From Microcaldota archaeon (lineage in GTDB: Archaea; Micrarchaeota; Micrarchaeia; Micrarchaeales; CABMGC01): a stretch of DNA of 13,647 nucleotides. The notes under the pieces were generated by a model. The model was given only the letters and a program-made list of their open reading frames with translations, did no database searches and was not told the origin of the DNA. Position 1 is the first letter of the stretch; each line of letters starts with the position of its first letter. The position numbers were made by a program, and so were the translations under genes. Shown piece after piece: positions 6,644 to 12,421 of this stretch. The stretch lies in the NCBI GenBank assembly GCA_021851985.1, contig JAJZOS010000012.1:1-13647 (forward strand), given 5' to 3'.

Positions 6644-7606
6644 TTATAAATAACCTATATGGTCTCTTTTATGACTGCTTTCTGCGGCGATTCCACTGTC
6701 CCGCAGCAATTTTTTCAAGGAGTCCTCTCTGGATTTCGTGGAAGCTACCATAACGCCCAGCTCAAGCAGTTCGGCAACCAGGGTCTTGTTGTATCCTTTT
6801 TCCTCGTAAAGAGACACTGCTGAATCTATTATATCCTCAGCTATCTTGTAGTCTTTTTTAATGCTTGCAAAAGCCACAGCAATCTTGCGCAATCCGAAAG
6901 CAATGTTGATCTTTTCATCTGTAAATACTTTCGCTTGCACTGACTCTTCAATCTTTTTAGCTGCTTCAAGTGCATTTTCAATGGAAATCTGCGCCAGTTT
7001 GTTTGCATCATCTGCAGCTCCGTCATTAATTGATTGCATAACAATATCTTTTGCAGCAAAAAGCGTCCTTTCCAGCAATGTCTCTCCTGAGTTTTTTTCT
7101 CCGCATATCCTGTTTTTATGGTAGAGATCTATGGTGTTCTGCACCATATCCATTGCTCCTGTATAGTTTTTCATCAGCAGCATTATCCGCGCTGCAACGA
7201 GCTTGAATCCCAATGAAAATTGTAACACTTCATTGTTTAATTCTTGCCTCAATTGTTGCATCTCCTCAGAATTAGCGTCAGGTTTTTTATTCGCAGTTGC
7301 AGTATCACGCAACGATCCTTCAAACGACTCAGACTTATCAAGAAGTAATTTTATTGTTTCTTTCCTTAGCTTATTGGCCTCAATCTCCTCATCAATCGAT
7401 ATCAATGTTTCCGTAAGGTGCTCCCTTACTGCCACAATCTCATTCACTTTATTAAGATCTGTGGAGCTATGGTCTAAGTTGCCCACCCTTTCTCTGTAAA
7501 TGTCAACAAGTTTTTTTAGGAGTTCTATCTCTTTCTGGCTCGGTTCTATAGACACCGTCTTCTTTTGTCCGCTGCTGCTTTCCAACTCAATGACATGCTT
7601 CTTCAT
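6644..7606 (-). CDS. Unrecognised helical, coiled-coil/TPR-like protein
   Basis: A 320-residue soluble protein that I cannot assign to a family. It is strongly alpha-helical. A short N-terminal strand-like piece (HVIELESSSGQKKTVSIEP) is followed by heptad-rich helices (about 22-110), a linker rich in Asn/Lys/Glu (about 104-120), then helical-hairpin-like repeats (for example FKLVAARIMLLMKNYTGAMDMV; LRKIAVAFASIKKDYKIAEDIIDSAVSLY) that read like degenerate TPR units. No signal peptide or membrane helix is seen. A TATA-like TTTTAAAT (about 7637-7645, minus strand) lies about 30-40 bases before ATG 7606. A scaffold or adaptor role would be typical of such repeats, but this is only a fold-level guess. 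Confidence 0.7.
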   Translation of the reverse strand: MKKHVIELESSSGQKKTVSIEPSQKEIELLKKLVDIYRERVGNLDHSSTDLNKVNEIVAVREHLTETLISIDEEIEANKLRKETIKLLLDKSESFEGSLRDTATANKKPDANSEEMQQLRQELNNEVLQFSLGFKLVAARIMLLMKNYTGAMDMVQNTIDLYHKNRICGEKNSGETLLERTLFAAKDIVMQSINDGAADDANKLAQISIENALEAAKKIEESVQAKVFTDEKINIAFGLRKIAVAFASIKKDYKIAEDIIDSAVSLYEEKGYNKTLVAELLELGVMVASTKSREDSLKKLLRDSGIAAESSHKRDHIGYL

Positions 7607-7687
7607 TTCTTATCAGAAACTATTGATTCAAGTCCATTTAAAAGCATTTTCTTCTAAATTGCGTCATTATGCTTTATATCCCAACTG

Positions 7688-7716
7688 AAGCCCCGCGTCC
7701 CTGGCCGGATTTGTCG
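7688..7716 (-). repeat. Partial tRNA-Glu copy (candidate attachment-site repeat)
   Basis: Positions 7688-7709 match 9375-9396 inside tRNA-Glu at 21 of 22 bases, in the same orientation, with weaker similarity continuing to about 7716. The matched part runs from the D-loop through the anticodon 5' stem; no acceptor or T-arm follows on either side. The D-stem pairing is lost, so this is not a working tRNA. It and the intact gene bound a 1.7-kb segment carrying the glycoside hydrolase. No integrase gene is present. Confidence 0.6.
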
Positions 7717-7797
7717 TCTTTTTCTAGCTTCATCTTGGCACCATGGTAGTAGCACATTTTCTATAATGATATTATGTCAGAGATTCCCTTACCTAGC

Positions 7798-9108
7798 TTA
7801 ATTTGTTTCATTATCTATAAAATAAAGGTAGGAATACCACGCCGGCTTTGGCTGCAATGTTGTCATATTAAGCAAACCATAGTCTTCCCTTTTGTTAGCA
7901 TAACCTATAAGGTGGAACCAATATATCCGCTTTACAAACGGATGTGACGCAAAAAAGTTAAGGTCCTGCACAAGGAATGCCGCCTGTTTCTGCTCGGAAT
8001 AGTTGATTCCTGGTGTCCAGTTATTGGATGGCATACCTGTCTCCGTTATCCAGATAGGCTTGTTTGTAAGATTTTCGTACATATTCAATGTATTATTATA
8101 TGATTGCTCAAGTGTTACTCCATTATTAACTATCTGGTCAAAGTTGTAATATGGCTGGTTATAAGCATGTAAAGATATTGCATCGCAATATTTTGATGCG
8201 CCATATTTCCATACCTGCTGATAGAATATAAATTCATTTTGGACGCTATTGCTTGAAAATGCTGAGAACATCTGCGCTCCGCCAAAGCATACAATTGTGG
8301 CGTTAGGATCCCTGCTCTTTATTATAGAATATGCACTTTTTATCATGTTGAAATAATGGGACGCATTTCTATTCTCATATCCGCTCGCAAAATTAGCTCC
8401 GAGTGGCTCATTATAAATCTCCCATACATGGATTTCGGGGTAATCGTCAATTGCTGTTACGATACTCGCATTCCACGTGTCCAATGTCCAATTGCATCCT
8501 GATACGCATCCATATATAGAAGGTTGCGCTCCCACCGTCGCGTAATCTAATATGCCGATATATTGTGCTCCGGCCTTAGTTGCGTTAGCAATAAAGTTTA
8601 TTTCGCTTTCGCTGTTGTAAATATCGGCTCTGAAGCATTTTATCCCATTAGCTATTGCATATCGCATTACTGTTGTATTTTGATCTCCATTTAGGCAGAA
8701 CTGCTGTGAAAATTTATGATTAGCGGTATTTAGTGTTGTAGTGATGGAAGTATTAAGAGAGATCAATGTAGTGGTTGATGCTGTAGTTGCACCGTTGTTG
8801 ATTATACATTGTGACTTCGCACGGTTGAAAGTGTAATTGCTAGGACATATGTCAGGTGTGATTTTGGTTCCTGAGCAGGCGAAGTATACCTCTGAATCTG
8901 GACGGTTTGGTGGGCATGCAGGGGAGATTGTTTGGGGCTGGCATTGTTTTGATGTTGAATTGTAATAGTAGAACGGCACACACACGGGTTCTTCAACAGG
9001 CGTTTTATGATTCAAAAATCCGGCAATGACAATTATTATAATTGCCGAGACAACTAGAATAAGGAGAAAATATGCAATGTTTGTTTTCATTATGTTAGTC
9101 CTTGTCAT
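7798..9108 (-). CDS. Membrane-anchored clan GH-A glycoside hydrolase
   Basis: A 436-residue surface protein. Residues 11-32 form one transmembrane anchor or uncleaved signal. Residues 43-101 hold six cysteines in three C-x12-C units, residues 107-127 form a Thr/Ser linker, and residues 135-430 form the catalytic barrel. VWEIYNEP carries the probable acid/base Glu234 and IWITETGMP the probable nucleophile Glu356; SLHAYN (312-317) is another clan-A landmark. Family (GH5-, GH39- or GH53-like) and sugar substrate cannot be fixed by eye. Fifteen N-x-S/T sequons lie outside the anchor, fitting an N-glycosylated exported protein. ATG 9108 has CATATTAAAAATT (about 9128-9140, minus strand) at leaderless spacing; ATG 9090 is an alternative. 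It sits inside the tRNA-fragment-bounded segment, so horizontal acquisition is plausible. Confidence 0.85.
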   Translation of the reverse strand: MTRTNIMKTNIAYFLLILVVSAIIIIVIAGFLNHKTPVEEPVCVPFYYYNSTSKQCQPQTISPACPPNRPDSEVYFACSGTKITPDICPSNYTFNRAKSQCIINNGATTASTTTLISLNTSITTTLNTANHKFSQQFCLNGDQNTTVMRYAIANGIKCFRADIYNSESEINFIANATKAGAQYIGILDYATVGAQPSIYGCVSGCNWTLDTWNASIVTAIDDYPEIHVWEIYNEPLGANFASGYENRNASHYFNMIKSAYSIIKSRDPNATIVCFGGAQMFSAFSSNSVQNEFIFYQQVWKYGASKYCDAISLHAYNQPYYNFDQIVNNGVTLEQSYNNTLNMYENLTNKPIWITETGMPSNNWTPGINYSEQKQAAFLVQDLNFFASHPFVKRIYWFHLIGYANKREDYGLLNMTTLQPKPAWYSYLYFIDNETN

Positions 9109-9137
9109 AATAATTAATTATCCGACTAATTTTTAAT

Positions 9138-9269
9138 ATGCTGTGCGTGGTTAATTTTTTTGCCTATCCAGATGCAATCTTTGACTACCTTGGAAAAGAT
9201 AAGATAAGTGATGACGTGTATGATATGCGCTGGAATGCATTTATTTCGGATGCCATTCGTCGAGTATAA
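9138..9269 (+). CDS. Small ORF, 43 codons, unknown function
   Basis: ATG 9138 to TAA 9269 encodes a mixed-composition peptide that reads like part of a folded protein (FFAYPDAIFDYLGKDKISDD then MRWNAFISDAIRRV). I do not recognise it. It is divergent from the glycoside hydrolase and its start overlaps that gene's promoter. No clear TATA element or Shine-Dalgarno was found at the usual distance, so it may be a fragment of a decayed larger gene carried by the same inserted segment. Confidence 0.35.
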   Translation: MLCVVNFFAYPDAIFDYLGKDKISDDVYDMRWNAFISDAIRRV

Positions 9270-9271
9270 TA

Positions 9272-9306
9272 ATACAATACGTGTTAGTATTGTATATAAT
9301 ACTAAC
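9272..9306. repeat. Two overlapping, mutually exclusive inverted repeats
   Basis: ATACAATAC (9272-9280) pairs with GTATTGTAT (9287-9295) across a six-base loop. GTTAGTATT (9283-9291) pairs with AATACTAAC (9298-9306), also across a six-base loop. The two 9-bp stems share 9287-9291, so only one can form at a time in a transcript. They lie between the stop of the 43-codon ORF and the 3' end of tRNA-Glu, and could be a terminator, a trailer-processing element or protein-binding sites. Confidence 0.6.
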
Positions 9307-9336
9307 GGTTGACTTAGAATACTTCATAGATTAGGT

Positions 9337-9411
9337 TGCTCCCATCGGGATTTGAACCCGAGTTGCAGGGTTGAAAGCCCCGCGTCCTTGGCCGGACTAG
9401 ACGATAGGAGC
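9337..9411 (-). tRNA. tRNA-Glu (UUC)
   Basis: A complete cloverleaf on the minus strand. Acceptor stem GCTCCTA pairs with TGGGAGC (one G-T pair), D stem is GTC/GAC, anticodon stem CGGGG/CCCTG holds loop CTTTCAA with anticodon TTC (9375-9373), the variable loop is four bases, and T stem TCGGG/CCCGA has loop TTCAAAT. The discriminator is A and CCA is not encoded. No intron is present. The first 15 bases overlap the end of the thymidylate kinase gene. A TATA-like CTTAAAG (9441-9447, minus strand) lies 30-36 bases upstream, so the tRNA may also be transcribed from a promoter inside tmk. Confidence 0.96.
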
Positions 9412-9984
9412 ATTATTTTTAATTATTGATAGTATCTCATCTTTAAGCGTATCTGTTGGCTTGGATGCATCTATCACAAAACAATTCTCATATTCTTTCG
9501 CAAGCTTCAGGTACATGTGCCGCGTCTCTTCCATGAACTTTACCTTCTCAAAATATGCCTGTGTTTTTGCGCGAGTTTCTATCCTCTCCATCGCGATTTT
9601 TGGTTCTATGTCAAATATGATGGTTATATCAGGCAACATGAAATTTGAATTTACGGACTTCAACCAAGTTTCATCGATGCCGCTGGCCTTTCCATAAGCT
9701 ATTGTTGAAAACAGATATCTGTCAGTTATTATTGTATATCCTTCCGCAAGTTTTGGCTTTACAAGGTTTTCTAAATGAAATGATCTATCCGCTGCGAAGA
9801 GAAGCTGCACTGCCATTGGATTTATTTTGCTCCTTTTTATCAGTTTCTTGATGAAGTTGCCTATGTCTCCCTGCGTTGGCTCCTTAGTCAGCATGCACTT
9901 CCCGCTTTTTTTAAGCTCCCCATAAATAAGCTTTGCTTGGGTAGTTTTTCCCGAACCATCAATACCTTCGAATGAAATAAACAT
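9397..9984 (-). CDS. tmk: Thymidylate kinase (dTMP kinase)
   Basis: Phosphorylates dTMP to dTDP with ATP. The 195-residue protein has the P-loop GIDGSGKTT (residues 7-15), EPT (35-37), AADR (64-67), the DRY motif (88-90, ITDRYLFSTIAYG) and a LID-like region around RIETRAKTQAYFE, all standard for the family. ATG 9984 is chosen over one seven codons upstream: the fold begins with MFISFEGIDG, and AGGTG (a Shine-Dalgarno match) sits 4 bases before it. It follows the prepilin peptidase on the same strand with a 29-base gap, so they are probably cotranscribed. Its stop codon TAG lies within the D-arm of tRNA-Glu, a 15-base sense overlap. Confidence 0.94.
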   Translation of the reverse strand: MFISFEGIDGSGKTTQAKLIYGELKKSGKCMLTKEPTQGDIGNFIKKLIKRSKINPMAVQLLFAADRSFHLENLVKPKLAEGYTIITDRYLFSTIAYGKASGIDETWLKSVNSNFMLPDITIIFDIEPKIAMERIETRAKTQAYFEKVKFMEETRHMYLKLAKEYENCFVIDASKPTDTLKDEILSIIKNNAPIV

Positions 9985-10013
9985 ACTACACCTAGTTGTG
10001 CACATTAGAAATC

Positions 10014-10871
10014 TTATACTCCAATAATGAATAATATGAGGTTGCCCAGAACCAACGAGATAACTACGCCAATGAATATAAACAGCGCGAACGGGACAGA
10101 ATCCCTGTATACCGGTATCTTTATCTTGATGTTCTTGGTGTCGTTTATCAGTTTGCCTGTAGCTAGCCTTCCGAATGATCTTATGCCCTCAAAACGCTTC
10201 TTCTGAGTATTGCTCATCATGTTTGTAGCTATCATGTCCCCTTCTTCAAGCATTTTAGGGTATATAAATTCGACCATCCCCCTATACACATCCTTTTCAT
10301 ATATTACTGTCAGCGCAGAAGCCCCTGCCAGCAAAACTATCAGAATAATCCCGTCAATCCGCAGCCCGAAAGTTAAATAGATGAAAAAAATGAAGATAAT
10401 ATACGAGGCTAATATAAGGATGCCTGATCTTACATCCTTTCCATTGGGCTTGCTGGGCTTGCAATTCCTCTTCACTGCGATATAATATATCGGTATATAT
10501 ATCAAGGCAGCATATCCTGAAGCTATCAGCACGGATATTATGAAAGGGAAGTTAAATTGCGGGAGCGATGTGACATACGGGATGTTTTGGATCGGGAATA
10601 CAAGAGATATGAATATGAATTCCATAACATCCCCGCCGCCTAGCAATCCGCTTTTGTACAGGATCCACCCGAAGACGGCTACAACTGCAACAATTCCAAA
10701 CATAGTTGTCAAAACATTGTAATTGAATGCTATTGCAACAATAAAGCCAAGAATTACAGTTGCATAAACAAATGTGTTTGGCACGTTCCGTCTGTTAAAT
10801 ACATCAAACATCGCATATGCAAGACTAACAAGAAGCAATATTATTACCGGCACTTCAGGGTAAGTCAACAT
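10014..10871 (-). CDS. Archaeal prepilin/prearchaellin peptidase (A24 family)
   Basis: A 285-residue membrane aspartic protease expected to cleave class III signal peptides of type IV pilin-like proteins and archaellins at the inner face of the membrane. The two catalytic aspartates are visible: Asp23 (YAMFDVFNRRNVPN) and Asp81 in the GxGD-type motif LGGGD (77-81). About seven hydrophobic segments are spread along the chain. A soluble loop (about 195-255, with MLEEGDMIATNMM) resembles the cytosolic domain of archaeal FlaK/PibD-like enzymes of greater length. ATG 10871 has an AT-rich box (10900-10908) about 30-37 bases upstream, shared with the divergent 39-codon ORF. No pilin or archaellin genes lie in the window. 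Confidence 0.88.
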   Translation of the reverse strand: MLTYPEVPVIILLLVSLAYAMFDVFNRRNVPNTFVYATVILGFIVAIAFNYNVLTTMFGIVAVVAVFGWILYKSGLLGGGDVMEFIFISLVFPIQNIPYVTSLPQFNFPFIISVLIASGYAALIYIPIYYIAVKRNCKPSKPNGKDVRSGILILASYIIFIFFIYLTFGLRIDGIILIVLLAGASALTVIYEKDVYRGMVEFIYPKMLEEGDMIATNMMSNTQKKRFEGIRSFGRLATGKLINDTKNIKIKIPVYRDSVPFALFIFIGVVISLVLGNLILFIIGV

Positions 10872-10900
10872 ACCAACAGAATATTTTTTTGAAGAAAAGA

Positions 10901-10908
10901 TTTAAATA
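10901..10908. promoter_or_regulatory. Shared, possibly bidirectional TATA box
   Basis: TTTAAATA on the plus strand lies 34-41 bases before ATG 10942; the same near-palindromic box reads TATTTAAA on the minus strand, 30-37 bases before the peptidase start at 10871. It is the only strong TATA-like element in this 70-base gap. Confidence 0.5.
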
Positions 10909-10941
10909 CGCTATATCCAAAATAAGATTATAGTGTTGCAT

Positions 10942-11061
10942 ATGAAAGTTGGTAAGGGTTTGGGAAACATCTGCACTTCCGGTTCAACGGTAGTGCCAAC
11001 AGTATCAGTAGCAACATCATTCGTTATATATCAAATATATACAAATATATTTGGTGCATAA
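10942..11061 (+). CDS. Small ORF, 39 codons, hydrophobic C-terminus
   Basis: ATG 10942 to TAA 11061 encodes a peptide with a basic, Gly-rich head (MKVGKGLGNIC) and a hydrophobic, Val/Ile/Tyr-rich tail (VSVATSFVIYQIYTNIFGA), possibly one membrane helix. I do not recognise it. A strong TATA box (10901-10908) lies at a distance giving a short leader. It ends 36 bases before the winged-helix regulator on the same strand, so it could be a leader peptide or small membrane protein cotranscribed with it. Alternatively the transcript could be a non-coding leader. Confidence 0.4.
   Translation: MKVGKGLGNICTSGSTVVPTVSVATSFVIYQIYTNIFGA
11032..11053. promoter_or_regulatory. Perfect palindrome upstream of the winged-helix gene (candidate operator)
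   Basis: CAAATATAT and ATATATTTG form a 9-bp inverted repeat around ACAA. It overlaps the last codons of the 39-codon ORF and lies about 12 bases before an A/T-rich TATA-like stretch (11066-11077) of the regulator gene. A dimeric winged-helix protein binding here to control its own gene would be typical; this is inferred from position. Confidence 0.4.
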
Positions 11062-11097
11062 GGGCAAAAAATAAAAATCTTTTTTTGTGGTGCTCTT

Positions 11098-11439
11098 ATG
11101 CCTTTGCAAACTAGTGTTATCGAAAATGAAGTTCCGGAACGACTCAGGGTCACCGAGAAGGAACTTACCATGATGTATGAAATCGGATTAAACGTGATCC
11201 CTACTGCGACAGATTTTGTGGATTATATAGCCTCAAAGTACCAGGTATCGCAAAGCGGAGTATGGTATACTCTTAAAAAACTCAAAAAAGAGGGCATAGT
11301 CGATTTTACTGAAAAGGGCGAAGATGCAAAGCCGCTAGGATTGACGGAATTCGGCATGCGCGTAATCCGCAGCAAGATAGTCGAAGTTGACAAAAGACAG
11401 TACCGCAACGTAATAGTTGCAAACATGTCCAGGCTATGA
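11098..11439 (+). CDS. Winged helix-turn-helix transcriptional regulator
   Basis: A 113-residue DNA-binding protein. After a polar N-terminus (about 1-18), the helices TEKELTMMYEIGLN and ATDFVDYIASKYQVSQSGVWYTLKKLKKEGIVDF (about 35-75) form a helix-turn-helix of the MarR/PadR-like winged type, with the recognition helix at SQSGVWYTLKKL. A wing (FTEKGEDAKPLGLTEFG) and a C-terminal helix follow. Ligand and targets are unknown. GTGGTG lies 5 bases before ATG 11098 as a Shine-Dalgarno-like match. A 22-base palindrome upstream may be its operator. It converges on the kinase gene at 11457 with a 17-base gap. Confidence 0.8.
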   Translation: MPLQTSVIENEVPERLRVTEKELTMMYEIGLNVIPTATDFVDYIASKYQVSQSGVWYTLKKLKKEGIVDFTEKGEDAKPLGLTEFGMRVIRSKIVEVDKRQYRNVIVANMSRL

Positions 11440-11456
11440 TTTCGGTCTATCCAAAT

Positions 11457-12044
11457 TCAATCCTTCCTTCTAGAATCAGAATCTATTTTCTTAAGTAGCG
11501 AATCTACGCCCTTATTAAGTTCGTTTATCGTCCCGTCATTGACTATTACATGGTCTGAAAGTGCCATTGCACTTCCAAGCCCCCATTTAAGCTCGGTTCT
11601 ATCCCTCCAACTGAAGCTTTTGTAGTCTTTCATGTCCCATTTCAGCCCGCGTTTCGCAAGCCTCCTGAATCTTTTGACTGGGCTCGCATATACTGCCACA
11701 AGCTCAAACCTGTAGTCAAGGCTATTGTTTATGAAATCTACCTCATCAAGAGACTTTATCGAATTTATTATCACAAGATCCGAATTACCAAATGCCTTTT
11801 CTATCTCTTTGACGCTTCTGCGAATCATTACCGCAGGACCATGCTTTACCCTAAGCGCAGTCGCCATTTCCCTAAGGCTTTTGTTGTTAATCTTTCTATG
11901 CCTCTTTATAAGTTCTTCTTCAACAGGCTTTCTAAGGTGCACTACGGTTGCGTTTCTTTTTTTCAGTATGTGGTTTATCACGGTGTCCTTTCCGCTGCCA
12001 CCCAGCCCCGAAATCCCCATAATCACAAAGTTATCCTTTCTCAT
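11457..12044 (-). CDS. UPF0200-type P-loop nucleotide kinase (dephospho-CoA-kinase-like)
   Basis: A 195-residue cytosolic P-loop kinase with Walker A GISGLGGSGKDT (residues 10-21), helices typical of adenylate/dephospho-CoA-kinase folds, a strand LVIINSIKSLDEVDF where substrate Asp/Glu residues sit, and an Arg-rich LID-like region (RFRRLAKRGLKWDMKDYKSFSWRDR). This matches archaeal COG0237/UPF0200 proteins; many archaea use an unrelated GTP-dependent dephospho-CoA kinase, so the substrate here is uncertain. ATG 12044 is 10 bases after the stop of the tRNA-binding protein gene. An upstream in-frame ATG (12077) would overlap that gene by 23 bases and adds residues before the fold. The two genes form a minus-strand operon. 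Confidence 0.75.
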   Translation of the reverse strand: MRKDNFVIMGISGLGGSGKDTVINHILKKRNATVVHLRKPVEEELIKRHRKINNKSLREMATALRVKHGPAVMIRRSVKEIEKAFGNSDLVIINSIKSLDEVDFINNSLDYRFELVAVYASPVKRFRRLAKRGLKWDMKDYKSFSWRDRTELKWGLGSAMALSDHVIVNDGTINELNKGVDSLLKKIDSDSRRKD

Positions 12045-12054
12045 CAAACCCACA

Positions 12055-12381
12055 TCAGTGCACCCTTGAACCTTCATCTACCTCTCTTTCGGGCACAAGC
12101 ACAGAAATTTTTTCTTCGCCTGCAGCAAGCATCATACCCTGCGATTCTACCCCAGCTATAATCTTGGGTTCAAGATTTATAATACATGCAACTTTCTTTC
12201 CCAGCAGTTCGTCCTTTCCATATTGGTCCCTTATGCCTGCGATAATGGTGCGAGTGCCTATGCTGCTGCCAAAATCAACAGTAAGTTTATACATTGGTTT
12301 CCTCGCCTTTTCATGCTCTTCAGCATTCACAATTTTTCCTATTCTTATGTCCAAAGCGGAGAAGGTTTCGAGGCTTACCAT
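12055..12381 (-). CDS. Stand-alone tRNA-binding (EMAPII/Trbp111-type OB) domain protein
   Basis: A 108-residue single OB-fold protein. FSALDIRIGKIVNAEEHEKARKPMYKLTVDFG is the standard opening of the tRNA-binding domain, and GKKVACIINLEPKIIAGVESQGMMLAAG is the matching second half. The same domain occurs as the C-terminal part of methionyl-tRNA synthetase (MetG-beta in archaea) and in CsaA. QGMMLAA is MetRS-like, while KPMYKLTVDFG is CsaA-like, so the choice stays open. It probably binds the tRNA elbow and may act with a separately encoded MetRS. ATG 12381 is preferred to an in-frame TTG at 12390: a minus-strand TATATATA (12409-12416) lies 28-35 bases upstream. Confidence 0.85.
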   Translation of the reverse strand: MVSLETFSALDIRIGKIVNAEEHEKARKPMYKLTVDFGSSIGTRTIIAGIRDQYGKDELLGKKVACIINLEPKIIAGVESQGMMLAAGEEKISVLVPEREVDEGSRVH

Positions 12382-12392
12382 CAAAATCAAGA

Positions 12393-12416
12393 TAAATAAA
12401 GCAATAAGCTATATAT
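12393..12416. promoter_or_regulatory. Interleaved divergent promoters
   Basis: The 40-base gap between ATG 12381 (minus) and ATG 12422 (plus) contains TAAATAAA (12393-12400), 22-29 bases before thpR, and TATATATA (12409-12416), read on the minus strand 28-35 bases before the tRNA-binding protein. Each TATA box therefore lies inside the core promoter of the other gene, so the two could compete for TBP/TFB. Confidence 0.5.
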
Positions 12417-12421
12417 AGTGT

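Noticed and set aside
7688..7716. A split-tRNA half gene like those of Nanoarchaeum
   Set aside because: No acceptor-stem half, no D-stem pairing and no complementary leader/tail were seen, and an intact tRNA-Glu(UUC) exists nearby.
10942..11061. The 39-codon ORF as a substrate (prepilin) of the neighbouring peptidase
   Set aside because: Class III signals have the cleavage site directly before a hydrophobic stretch; here GKG is followed by about ten polar residues before any hydrophobic run.
11725..12161. Plus-strand open frames opposite the P-loop kinase
   Set aside because: Antisense shadows of the kinase with no recognisable domains.
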